Below, piece by piece: positions 1 through 9,985 of a stretch of DNA of 64,000 nucleotides. The DNA comes from Procambarus clarkii. Its lineage: Eukaryota; Arthropoda; Malacostraca; Decapoda; Cambaridae. The stretch is taken from NCBI RefSeq assembly GCF_040958095.1, contig NC_091172.1:7156314-7220313 (forward strand), given 5' to 3'. Both the position numbers and the translations under genes were made by a program. The notes beneath the pieces are model-generated. The model saw only the letters and a list, made by a program, of their open reading frames with translations. It ran no database searches and had not been told where the DNA came from. Each line of letters starts with the position of its first letter. The stretch's first letter is position 1.

Positions 1-470
1 AGGCGAGGGACAGGGAGCGAGGCATGAGAGGCAACACTAACATGAGCCAAGAGGCTCAGGAATTATAGCAGAAAGTTGGAAGACGTCGATCAAATCATTT
101 TTTAATCTGGAACAAGGTAGGGAGGAGGGGAGCAAAGCTTAGGGAAGGCTGGAGGAACAATTAAGCTGGGAATTTAGGCTCAGGTGGTAGGGTGTGGTGG
201 AGAAAGTTTTGTAATCCGACCACTGAAAATTTCAGCCCATCCTCCTGAAATGATAGAACTTTTAGTAACTATTTGCCCGAAAGCACCAATATGTTGTGAT
301 GGACCTTGAAAAGTTCACTTTTTTTATTTTTTTTCCTCTATACTCCGAATATAATAAAACTAAAATAAAAATTTAAATATTCCTAGGCTTAGTATAGCAC
401 ATATATATAATATATTTAGCCTTAGAAAGCATGTATTTAGCTTGGTATCATGACCTTCTGCAGGATGCCG
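1..470. other. Left flank, no recognised feature
   Basis: Unique-looking sequence with mixed purine-rich and T-rich stretches, for example the T-run near 308-335. I see no credible exon, RNA gene or complete repeat on either strand. Short open frames here lack any recognisable motif. Confidence 0.5.
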
Positions 471-550
471 CCCACGACAGTTGATTAGATCCCGGCAGCC
501 TATTAACCCCCCTAGGTGAACAGGAACATCAGGTGGCCACTTCGCAGGAT
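471..550 (-). mobile_element. SINE-type repeat fragment
   Basis: The stretch around 505-535 contains, in reverse orientation, a module also found at 9530-9560: CACCTGATGT, then CTGTTCACCTAG. In the intact SINE at 46338 a similar body follows the tRNA-like head. Only a short decayed piece is present and no tRNA-like head is visible. Family membership is inferred from similarity to other copies in this window. Confidence 0.35.
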
Positions 551-720
551 GCAACCCCCCCAAACAGTTCCCTAATTCTCAGCTACCCAGTTACTGATAA
601 GGAAATGGATGCAGAAATTACAAGGAAAAGTGCACAAACGTCTCGGTTTACATACACATCGAAGCCAAGACCATTCGCTCGTGAGCCCACAGTGTAGACC
701 ACTGTGCTTAGGACACCTTA

Positions 721-1040
721 GAATGAGAAAGAGATTATGACAAATTTTGTATAAAGGAAATGTATGAAGGGAATTTATAATAGGAATTTATGAAGGGATG
801 GGAATATAATGGGATGGGATAATGGGAATGTATGAAGGGAATGTATAATGGGAAAGTATGATGAGAATGTATATAGAGGAAATGTATAACGAGAAGTTAT
901 AAATGGATTGTATAATGGGAATGTATAAAGTGAATGTATAAAGGGAATGTATTAATGAAATGTATAAGGCGAATGTATAAACGAATATATAAAAAGACTT
1001 CTTAAGAGAATGTATACAATGAATGCATCAAGAATACATG
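721..1040. repeat. Degenerate tandem repeat, unit about 14 bp
   Basis: Loose repetition of units resembling GGGAATGTATAAAG across about 300 bp, with many substitutions and length changes. It is strongly purine/AT biased and non-coding in appearance. It looks like an old minisatellite. Confidence 0.7.
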
Positions 1041-2277
1041 TATAAAATAAATCGAGGTACCAATTCTGGCTCAGATATGCTAAGGGAAACTGAAGAAAAT
1101 AGAGAAAATAGCGAAAAACCTGGAAGACTAAACATTCAAGAAAACATTTTCCTCAATAAACTCAACAATAAACAGAAACAGAGTTTACTGTACCTAAAAT
1201 AAACTCTGGGGGTGAGCAACTTAGAAGGTGGATCATTGCTCGAGTCCTTGAACGATTTTGTGGAGAATGGAAATAGAGAGACAAAATCCTCAGGGAAATC
1301 TTTGCAACGAACACAACTTTGGAGATTGCAAATCATTGAGAAATTGTCGATCAGGATTCAGATTTGTTAAAGAGTTACTATTTTTGAATCGTACAGACCG
1401 AGACGTTTGTCTTAAACCCACACAAAAGCTGTATTAGAACGTGACGGATCTTTGAGAAAATATTGAGGTTATGCAACGGGATCGAACTCTGGTAGAACGT
1501 CTGGTTGAGGTACAACTCGTCATATAATAGATCATAACTCTTAACATTCAGCTAAATTTTGGAATATTAGTGCTATTTTTTGAGGGAGGGAATCACAGTG
1601 AAAAAACTAGACAATTTTGTTGCTGTGTGTAAACCTAAATATATTTTCGTATTTTTGTTAACAGACAACATTTATATAAAATAATTGAAAAGTCTATAAT
1701 TAAGAAACAAATATGAAAATTAATTATTCATAATATCACACCGCAATCATTGGAAACAACTAATAGGCATCTTCAATACTGCACAGTTCCAATATTGATA
1801 CAAATACACAGTTCGGTTTTTCTTACATTAAGCAAAACTATAAAACGGAAACAATTATTCAAAGCCAATTTGTACAACAGAGGTAATTAAAAATCAGTTT
1901 TTCAGTATCAGATTGAGAGAGACAACAACAATTACAGGAAACCCTCAACCATTTTCAATAACAATTCCGAGGGGAAACATTAATTTCATCCCAGTCGGCA
2001 ACATTCATATTGTTGATGCTTGCAAGTTTTATTGATATTGCTTCAATATTCTTCTAATGATTCATCGTTATCAAATATTTATTGCAAGAGACAAGAGGAC
2101 CATTTCACGCAGGCAAAATTTTATCACAAAAAAAATTATAGTGAATGTTATAAAGTATTTATAAACTCTATTGATAATATATGATTTAAAAACACTATAT
2201 TTTTTATAATAACATTTTAGGGGATTTTTTTCGATCTCAGACTTTATAAAATACGAAGAATGTACTCTATCAAACAG
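1041..2277. other. AT-rich intergenic sequence
   Basis: No gene is recognised. The interval is AT-rich, especially 1610-2230. A piece near 2032-2082 (containing CTTCTAATGATTCATCGTTA) recurs imperfectly at 2488-2530. This makes a direct repeat of about 38 bp on either side of the tRNA-like repeat below, which could reflect duplication around an insertion. Confidence 0.5.
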
Positions 2278-2487
2278 GGCAAGATGCCTACAATACAGAG
2301 GCTCCCCCCTTCCCTGGAAGCTGGCTCATTGCTACTCAGTCTTCAGAGATATCAACTCAACATTTTGCAAGAAAACAGTATTTGGTGATACTCCACATCC
2401 CATCAGTTGCAAGTCCAAAACATTCCATTCACCTGGGCACTAGGAGACTCGAACCCCAGACCCCAAGCTTGGGAACCAGAAACTCTA
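2278..2487 (-). mobile_element. Probable tRNA-derived SINE fragment
   Basis: On the minus strand there is a box-B-like motif GGGTTCGAGTC near 2450, which is the intragenic pol III promoter signature of tRNA-derived SINEs. About 170 bp of non-tRNA body follows downstream in the minus direction. The 5' half of a tRNA cloverleaf is not convincing, so this is not a tRNA gene. Degenerate direct repeats flank it (2032-2082 and 2488-2530). Confidence 0.4.
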
Positions 2488-2920
2488 TTGATATATCTTC
2501 TAATGAGTCATCGTTATCAAATATTACACTTGAATATTTTATTCACTGTCAGTCACTGTAATCTTCTGTGGATTTAACACGCTGCTGCAGATCACAAAGT
2601 TTCTGTGTTCAGCGTCTCAGAGTCTGTGATGGAACTCCAAGGAGGGAGTATATATATATTCCAAGTGATGCTTGGAGGATGTTATAAATGTTACAATGAA
2701 CAAAGGCTACAGTCTAAGTCTGTCCTCCTCATGGCCTCGCTGACAGAAGCACGTCTTTATTGTTTAACACAGGATAGACCAACCTGAAAAACTCTTAGAC
2801 GTTAGACTTGATAAACACAAATGAAGATAAGACTGAAAACAGGTGCCTTAGATTTCTAGTAAATGACACAATTGGATATTCCAGATGTCATAAATTATAT
2901 TAAATGAGGCATTCTACAGG

Positions 2921-2929
2921 AGAGAGAGA

Positions 2930-3000
<71 letters not shown>
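2921..3000. repeat. (GA)n microsatellite at outer edge of left arm
   Basis: Almost pure GA dinucleotides with two interruptions. The tract marks the outer boundary of the left palindrome arm: inward sequence is mirrored on the right, outward sequence is not. Confidence 0.95.
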
Positions 3001-3002
<2 letters not shown>

Positions 3003-3143
3003 TGAACGAAACAAAACATAAATAAACAAAAATGATGATAAGCAAACAAAACAAGAACAGTGTTGGATGACGGAAGGCCTCGTCTTGACAAAGAAACACA
3101 GCCACAAAGTAAAATACACTTTAATGATGTTTATGAGACTGAA

Positions 3144-4360
3144 CTGTCCTGCCACCACTACCACCATCACCACATGTCCTGCCACCACTGCCACCATCAC
3201 CACATGTCCTGCCACCACTGCCACCATCACCACATGTCCTGCCACCACTACCACCATCACCACATGTCCTGCCACCACTACCACCATCACCACATGTCCT
3301 GCCACCACTACCACATGTCCTGCCACCACTACCACATGGCCTGCCACCACTACCACCATCACCACATGTCCTGCCACCACTACCACATGTCCTGCCACCA
3401 CTACCACATGTCCTGCCACCACTACCACATGGCCTGCCACCACTACCACCATCACCACATGTCCTGCCACCACTACCACCATCACCACATGGCCTGCCAC
3501 CACTACCACATGTCCTGCCACCACTACCACATGGCCTGCCACCACTACCACCATCACATGTCATGCCACCACTACCACCATCACTACATGTCCTGCCACC
3601 ACTACCACCATCATCACATGACCTGCCACCACTGCCACCATCACCACATGGCCTGTCACCACTGCCACCATCACCACATGTCCTGCCACCACTACCACCA
3701 TCACCACATGGCCTGTCACCACTGCCACCATCACCACATGTCCTGCCACCACTACCACCATCACCACATGGTCTGCCACCACTATCACCACATGTCCTGC
3801 CACCACTATCACCACATGTCCTGTCACCACTACCACCATCATCACATGTCCTGCCACCATCACCACATGGCCTGCCACCACTGCCACCATCACCACATGG
3901 CCTGTCACCACTACCACCATCACCACATGGCCTGTCACCACTACCACCATCACCACATGGCCTGTCACCACTACCACCACCACCACATGGCCTGTCACCA
4001 CTACCACCATCACCACATGGCCTTTCACAACTACCACCATCACCACATGGCCTTTCACCACTACCACCATCACCACATGGCCTTTCACCACTACCACCAT
4101 CACCACATGGCCTTTCACCACTACCACCATCATCACATGGCCTGTCACCACTACCACCATCACCACATGGCCTTTCACCACTACCACCATCACCACATGG
4201 CCTTTCACCACTACCACCATCACCACATGGCCTTTCACCACTACCACCATCACCACATGGCCTGTCACCACTACCACCATCACCACATGGCCTTTCACCA
4301 CTACCACCATCACCACATGGCCTTTCACCACTACCACCATCATCACTTGGTCTCCACAAT
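3144..4360. repeat. 30-bp minisatellite (CCACCATCAC type)
   Basis: Tandem units of 30 bp, with shorter 18-bp variants between about 3300 and 3560, built around CATGTCCTGCCACCACTACC. There are roughly forty units. Two sub-blocks are visible: CCTGCCACCACT units on the left and CCTTTCACCACT or CCTGTCACCACT units on the right. The unit length is a multiple of three, so all frames stay open and give long His-, Thr- or Gly-rich frames on both strands. These are not taken as genes. Confidence 0.95.
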
Positions 4361-4429
4361 TTTGGAGAACTGATTTTTCAATTACCATCGACAGTAAAAA
4401 AAAATAAGAAATATTGAGAAAATTCGTGT

Positions 4430-6112
4430 TAGAATTATTAATCTTACTTTTTCGGTCATATGTAACAACATATGTTTACAAGAAAGGCTGCTACCAAAAT
4501 ATACTAATATTAAAACGCACGACCCAGCAGCAAGAAATCAAGCCTTCACGATAAAATATCGCCAAGATCTGATTCGTAATCAGATACATATGGCAGAAAA
4601 TGAAATCAAAGACAACAAAACGCAACTACGTAACGCTACAAACCAATGGAGAAACAGCAACATCGACGAAAACCTCCGTACTCGTATCGAGCAACACCTC
4701 GACATCCTCACAGATCGACACCACCACAGCACCGAAACCAGGATAATCAAGAAACTAACAACATTATATGGAGGACCTATGGCGATTGCACGACCAAGAG
4801 ATGGCTTCCTGAACCTTGCTGGAATCAACCTCACTGAGGACCAAGTCACTCTCCCAAATCTGGGTATAAACTGTCACGTTATGTCCAGACCAAGTGAGAT
4901 GGCTCGGAAAGTGGAGTTGGAGATCCTGTTGGACGACATATTCGACCTCGAGACACAAAGGAAAGTCACCTCCAAAGACACCTTACAAGCAGAACTTATT
5001 GCAGAAGGAGGAAAGATTCGAGGCAACTACAGAAGCACCATACTGTCCCCCGAGCTCAAAGCGGCAGCTAAGAGCCTTCGTGAGAACAAGGAGATAGTCG
5101 TCAGGAGAGGTGACAAGTCGCCAATATATGTCATTTTTAAAAAAGACGAATATCTGGCGAAAATGAACCTCATTCTCTCTGGCCAAACTAAATTCCAAAG
5201 GGTAACGAAGGACACTACAGCCGAATTGAAAGCAACGGTCAACAGACTGATCGAAACCGTGAACGCCAAGAAATCCGGACTCCACCTGCCAAAGATTATT
5301 GGGAATACAAACCTGGGTATGCGTATGGAAATGTCAAGACACGCAAGCCTGGAAACCCACTTCGGCCAATCATCAGCCAGATACCCACACCCACGTACAG
5401 ACTGGCGAAGCGACTCAATGGCTTGCTGACTCCTTATGTACCTTGTGCTTTCAGCCTGAAGTCTCCAAAGGAATTTGTTGACTTACTGCGGGGAACACGG
5501 GCCACAGGGATAAGAGCCTCGTTGGACGTAGAATCACTGTTTACCAACGTACCTGTGGATGAAACAATTAGGATGACAGCGGACAGAGTGTATCGTGATC
5601 CGGTCTGTACTCCTCTTGACATACCAGAAAACATTCTGAAGGAAACTACTCCAAGCTTGTACTAAAGAGGCACCCTTCTTGAGCCCTGATGGGCATATAT
5701 ATAAGCAAGTAGCTGGGGTCGCCATGGGTTCTCCCCTAGGCGTCCTGTTTGAAAACTTCTATATTGGTACCATCGAACAGACGGTTTTATTTGACATGAA
5801 CTTGAAACCTGCCAATAATGCAGGTATGTTGACGACATTTTTACCCAGGTACCTGATGTCACACGTCTGCAGGAGCTGAAGGAGGCATTCGAGCAGAATT
5901 CTGTGTTGATTTTCACTTATGAGATGGAGAAGGATGGGAAGCTGCCCTTTCTAGACGTAACAGTCATGGAAAGGAGCGGAGGTGTTCACACTGCTAAGGA
6001 AACAAACATAGCAATGTGCCTCAATGCCAACAGTGACTGCCCAGACAGGTACAAGAGGAGTGTTGTCAACGCTTATGTCGACCGTGCTCTCAGCACGGTC
6101 GACGTAAGAATG
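4430..6112 (+). mobile_element. Penelope-like retroelement, 5' region and RT, broken
   Basis: Penelope-like elements encode a reverse transcriptase related to telomerase RT, usually followed by a GIY-YIG endonuclease. The first open frame (4590-5429, 279 codons) holds the N-terminal region. After a shift near 5300 the frame continues with a stretch containing PGNPLRPIISQ, then the RT core: LDVESLFTNVP near 5525-5560, the GVAMGSPLG motif near 5713-5740, and the YVDD catalytic motif at 5825-5836. LPFLDV follows near 5940, then SVVNAYVDRALS near 6060. At least three frame breaks (about 5300, 5660 and 5810) make it inactive. The GIY-YIG domain is missing because the copy stops at a small inverted repeat at 6079-6110. 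Confidence 0.88.
6079..6110. repeat. Short near-perfect hairpin at the end of the Penelope-like element
   Basis: Two arms of about 16 bp (core GTCGACCGTGCT and its complement) surround a 3-base centre CTC, with one mismatch. The left arm is Penelope-like coding sequence, so the right arm is a reversed copy of it. The element's homology ends here. Confidence 0.8.
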
Positions 6113-6362
6113 AGGTGATTTGATAAAATACCATGCCCATGATTACCAACCGAGTGCCGGCGGAGGGATGGAAATAGCCTCGGCTACCATCCTCTTTTGT
6201 CCAGTCATGTTGGTCGAGCGGTTAAGGGATCCTGTACTCTAGCAGAGTGCTCCTGGCAGTATGGGTTCGAGTCACTTCTGGGGTGTGAGTTTTCAGTTGC
6301 ATATAGTCCTGGGGACCATTCAGGCTTGTTCGCATTTGTATTCCTCATGTGTGCCCCAAAGA
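6112..6362 (+). mobile_element. tRNA-Leu-like SINE, copy 1
   Basis: A head resembling tRNA-Leu starts near 6204. It has an A-box region with GGTCGAGCGGTTAAG and a box B GGGTTCGAGTC at about 6263-6273. About 90 bp before it (CCATCCTCTTTTGTCC) and about 80 bp after it recur in the adjacent copy. There is no sign of a functional mature tRNA end. This is a pol III-type non-autonomous element. Confidence 0.65.
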
Positions 6363-6555
6363 ATGAGGTGATTTGATAAAATACCATGCCCAAGATTACC
6401 AACCGAGTGCCGGCGGGGGGATAGAAATAGCCTCGGCTACCATCCTCTTTTGTCCGGTCGTGTTGGTAGAGCGGTTAAGGGATGCTGTACGCCCGCAGAA
6501 GCTCCTGGCAGTATGGGTTCTAGTCACTTCTGGGTGTGAGTTTTCAGTATGTCGT
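6363..6555 (+). mobile_element. tRNA-Leu-like SINE, copy 2
   Basis: Direct tandem duplicate of the preceding SINE, starting again at AATGAGGTGATTTGATAAAA. Its box B has decayed (GGGTTCTAGTC). The right palindrome arm carries the mirrored pair. Confidence 0.65.
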
Positions 6556-6700
6556 CATACACCGCCTTAAATCCTTCCTTTAAGGCGGTGTTGGTGCCTC
6601 AGTAGGCAGATAGGAAGGAAACTATCAGAGAAACCGCAAAGCCATTACATCTCTACAGCCCTTGTAAGAGATCAGGAGAAGGACTTGGGGTGGGACGGCA
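6556..6700 (-). mobile_element. SINE body fragment, minus strand
   Basis: Read on the minus strand, this stretch (CCAAGTCCTTCTCCTGATCT, then TACAAGGGCTGTAGAGATGT) is organised like the 3' half of the SINE near 48360-48470, with CCAAATTCTTATCCTGACCA and TTATATAGTCGTAATGGCTT. Only the tRNA-unrelated body is present. Confidence 0.45.
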
Positions 6701-7494
6701 GAGTAGGCTGAACTGATGGCTGCTCTCTATATGGGCGGCGGTTCAAGGTTCCGAATGTTCACGTGAATGAAATGTCCATGATTTGGTGGTTAGGTTAGGT
6801 TACTGTCCTACCCAAATAACAGAACCACCCACCATGTTCTCAGAACAAATCACATAACATAAAAGTTCAGGAGAACTTCATCAGTTACGTTGGGCCATGC
6901 ACATGGTTATTGCTAATTAAATGCATGTATTCCTCACTCACGTACTTATGCAAAATATTCTTGAACCACCCTGTGTGGGCTACCAACGTACCATCCTCAC
7001 AGGGAAGTTGATCCATTGGCCGCAAACTTAAAAATTGCCAATGCAAATTTTCTCCAGATTACTTATATTCCCGGCTCCTGACTTTACATCACAGACACAG
7101 TTTCCACATCCAGCAGATGATAAAGCTCTGTGGCGCACTCTGCTGCACTTGCAATCTGAGGGAGTGCTCTAGAGTTCCTCTATACATCACTCTGCAGGAG
7201 CTGCGAGTGACATACTGCGTGAGGCAACAAGGGGGCGGCACTGAAGGCTCACACCACCACCACCACCCGGCATTACAATGTGTGGGGGATTTAAGGCCTC
7301 GGGGACTACACCGGGGCGCTGGAATCCTTTGGAGACCTCAGTTCCAGCGCTCTGGAGGAGGGCACTCTGTCCTCCGAATGGGAGGAAGCAATTGATCACT
7401 ACAGACGCGAAATCCTTGCTCGTAGGTCGGAAATATATTAATTAAATACAAGAGAAATAATATCATGTTCCAAAGTGTAGCGATAGTGAGTGTT
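6701..7494. other. Anonymous repeat-like sequence
   Basis: No gene is recognised. The interval includes a short CCACCACCACCACC run near 7253-7267 and moderately GC-rich sequence at 7200-7400. Open frames are short and without family motifs. The right arm carries the same sequence at about 31975-32770. Confidence 0.5.
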
Positions 7495-8332
7495 GGGTAG
7501 GTGCCGCACAGTAGCAGTGTGGCACACCACTGGTAGGTGCCGCCCACAGTGGTAGTGTGGCACACCACTGGTAGGTGCCGCCCACAGTGGTAGTGTGGCA
7601 CACCACTGGTAGGTGCCGCCCACAGTGGCAGTGTGGCACACCACTGGTAGGTGCCGCCCACAGTGGCAGTGTGGCACACTACTGGTAGGTGCCGCCCACA
7701 GTGGCAGTGTGGCACACCACTGGTAGGTGCCGCCCACAGTGGCAGTGTGGCACACCACTGGTAGGTGCCGCCCACAGTGGCAGTGCGACACACCACTGGT
7801 AGGTGCCGCCCACAGTGGCAGTGTGGCACACCACTGGTAGGTGCCGCCCACAGTGGCAGTGCGACACACCACTGGTAGGTGCCGCCCACAGTGGCAGTGT
7901 GGCACACCACTGGTAGGTGCCGCCCACAGTGGCAGTGCGACACACCACTGGTAGGTGCCGCCCACAGTGGCAGTGTGGCACACCACTGGTAGGTGCCGCC
8001 CACAGTAGCAGTGTGGCACACCACTGGTAGGTGCCGCCCACAGTGGCAGTGCGACACACCACTGGTAGGTGCCGCCCACAGTGGCAGTGTGGCACACCAC
8101 TGGTAGGGGCCGCCCACAGTGGCAGTGTGGCACACCACTGGTAGGTGCCGCCCACAGTGGCAGTGTGGCACACCACTGGTAGGTGCCGCCCACAGTGGCA
8201 GTGTGACACACCAGTGGTAGGTGCCGCCCACAGTAGCAGTGTGGCACACCACTGGTAGGTGCCGCCCACAGTGGCAGTGTGGCACACCACTGGTAGGTGC
8301 CGCCCACAGTAGCAGTGTGACACACCACTGGA
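7495..8332. repeat. 38-bp minisatellite
   Basis: About 22 tandem units of 38 bp containing GTAGGTGCCGCCCACAGTGG and CAGTGTGGCACACCACTG. Few unit variants occur (GTGGCACAC or GCGACACAC; GTGGCAG or GTAGCAG). Long frames on the minus strand are products of the repeat and not genes. Near 7507 the left arm lacks two C's that the right arm has. Confidence 0.97.
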
Positions 8333-8470
8333 TTAGGTCAAACTACGTTAAAGTTTGGTTAGGTCAGGTTGGGACACGTTAGGTTAGGTCAGGTCAAGTT
8401 AGGTTTGACTAGGTCAGGTTAGATAAGGTCAGGTCAGCTTAGGCCAGGTCAAGCTAGGTTAGGACAAGTT
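8333..8470. repeat. Degenerate TTAGGTC-like repeat
   Basis: A run of imperfect GGTTAGGTCAGG-type words over about 140 bp. It resembles the arthropod telomeric TTAGG word but is too degenerate and too short to be called telomeric. Confidence 0.55.
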
Positions 8471-8954
8471 AGGTCAGCTCAGGTCTCAAACTAAACACAA
8501 GAAAATGTAAGATTAATTCTCAGGAAAAACACAGGCTACGGACAGCCTCATATTATAAACTATGAGACGGCCTTAATAAGAAAAGGTTCCAGAGGCAACA
8601 AACCGCTGTCCAACGGGAGTTTTGTACTTCTCCTGCATGTACTTCGCCACTCCCTTGTCATGAAGGGATCAACTATACAACTGTGGACATAAACATATCA
8701 TTTAGTGAAATTAGTGATCCACGCTCACATTTCCAGTGACGTGGGTGGGATCACTAATTCCTCTGTACAAAGTATTATCCAGGGGGGGGGAGGGGGAGTA
8801 TAAAATTCCAGTTGGACAGCGGTTTGTTGCCTCTGGAACCTTCAATTATTAAGGTTGTCTCATAGCTTATAATATAAGCCTTCCCGTAGCCTGTTTTTTT
8901 TATGAGAATTAATCTTTAATTTTCTTGTGTTTAGTATGAGACCTGAGCTGACCT
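8471..8954. mobile_element. Foldback MITE, 484 bp
   Basis: Long terminal inverted repeats of roughly 165 bp begin AGGTCAGCTCAGGTCTCA and end with its near complement. An inner inverted pair (AAATTAGTGATCCAC and GGGATCACTAATTC) nests inside. There is no coding capacity. Target-site duplications are unclear. It is a non-autonomous DNA-transposon-like palindrome. Confidence 0.75.
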
Positions 8955-9521
8955 GTGTTAGGTCTGGTCAGGTCTGGAGTCCATACCCAAGCACAAAAGA
9001 ACCTGGAGAAGGTTCAAAGGTATGCCACTGGACTAGTGCCAGAAATAAGAGGTATGAGTTACCAGGAAAGGCTGTGTGAATTGCACTTCGCGTCGATGAA
9101 AGACAGAATAGTTAGAAGAGACATGATTACCATCTTCAAAATTCTCAGTAGTATAGACAGGGTAGATAAAGATAGATTATTTAACATGGGTGGTACTCGT
9201 ACAAGGGTCTTTAGTCTTTAGTCTTTAGTCTTTAGTGTTTTTCCTGCCCGAAAAGCTTTGCGTAGTAGTGGCTTTAGGCATTGTATGTACTAGCTCTATC
9301 TTTAAATTCATCAATTTGTATCACCCCTTGTATGTATGTACTTTACCTGAAAAACATTTGAATTTTGAGGGGAACACAGGTGGAAACTAAGAACCCAAAT
9401 GAGCCATAGACATTATAAATCAATTTTACAGAGTCAGAGTAGTTAACAGATGGAATGTATTAGGCAGTGATGTGGTGGAGGCTGTCTTCATACACAGATT
9501 CATGTGTAGACATGATGGACA
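8955..9521 (+). mobile_element. LINE reverse-transcriptase C-terminal fragment, interrupted
   Basis: Residues such as LEKVQRYATGLVPEIRGMSY and RRDMITIFKIL match the post-palm region shared by the better preserved LINE copies here (compare 13900-14100 and 15180-15300). The frame is split near 9205 by a non-coding insertion. Homology resumes at 9370 with CACAGGTGG and runs to about 9520. It is 5' truncated and inactive. Confidence 0.8.
9205..9369 (+). mobile_element. 3'-UTR fragment of a second LINE family, nested
   Basis: This begins with a (CTTTAGT)n run and contains GCTTTAGGCATTGTATGTAC, then TGTATGTATGTACTTTACCTG. The same module occurs at 47190-47340 (minus) and 50610-50745 (plus). It splits the surrounding RT fragment between GTACAAGGG and GGGAACACAGG, consistent with a nested 5'-truncated insertion. 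Confidence 0.65.
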
Positions 9522-9606
9522 GAGTTTCACTCACCTGATGTGTCTGTTCACCTAGCAGTAAATAGGTACTTGGTAGTTAGACAACTGATATGAGCTGCTT
9601 CCTGGG
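9522..9606 (+). mobile_element. SINE body fragment
   Basis: Contains CTGTTCACCTAGCAGTAAAT and GAGCTGCTTCCTGGGATGTG. These are the same blocks, in the same order, as in the complete SINE at 46338-46625 (CAGTAAATAGCCACCTGG and GGGCTGCTTCCTGGGTGTG). No tRNA head is present. Confidence 0.55.
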
Positions 9607-9611
9607 ATGTG

Positions 9612-9954
9612 AGTGTGTGTGTACTCACCTATTTGTACTCACCTATTTGTGCTTGCAGGATCGAGCATTGACTCTTGGATCCCGCCTTTCTAGCTATCAG
9701 TTGTTTACAGCAATGACTCCTGTCCCATTTCCATATCATTTCTAGTATTAAAATTATGAATAGTATTTGCTTCCACAACCTGTTCCTTAAGTACATTCCA
9801 TTTTCCACTACTCTCACGCTGAAAGAAAACTTCCTAACATCTCTGTGACTCATCTGAGTTTCCAGCTTCCATCCATGTCCCCTCGTTCTGTTACTATTAC
9901 GCGTGAACATTTCATCTATTTCCACTTTGTCAATTTCCCTGAGTATTTTATACA

Positions 9955-9956
<2 letters not shown>
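9612..9956 (-). mobile_element. LINE 3'-end fragment, minus strand
   Basis: On the minus strand it reads into the conserved 3' region (TRNSNRTRGHGWKLETQMSH, then RKFSFSVRVV) and ends at AGGTGAGTAC with short repeats. Its 5' truncation point lies in the (AC)n tail of the next LINE (9957-9985). Confidence 0.8.

Positions 9957-9984
<28 letters not shown>

Positions 9985-9985
<1 letters not shown>

Noticed and set aside
2605..2787. 60-codon frame near 2605 as a small gene
   Set aside because: It has no recognisable motif, no splice or promoter support, and a length expected by chance.
3060..4388. Long His-, Thr-, Pro- or Gly-rich open frames on both strands (also at 35067-36415)
   Set aside because: They are frames of a 30-bp repeat with no stop in any phase. 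Several mutually overlapping frames are open on both strands, and no non-repeat domain is attached.
6204..6282. A functional tRNA-Leu gene
   Set aside because: It is present as a tandem pair with shared non-tRNA flanks, the stems are imperfect, and box B is mutated in one copy. A SINE fits better.
7338..8328. Cys/His-rich minus-strand frames (about 300 codons) resembling zinc-finger repeats
   Set aside because: They are translations of the 38-bp minisatellite. Because 38 is not a multiple of three, the sequence cycles through frames. The Cys/His spacing does not fit a known zinc finger.
8333..8470. Interstitial telomere array
   Set aside because: Words are too irregular and too few. They overlap the edge of a foldback element.
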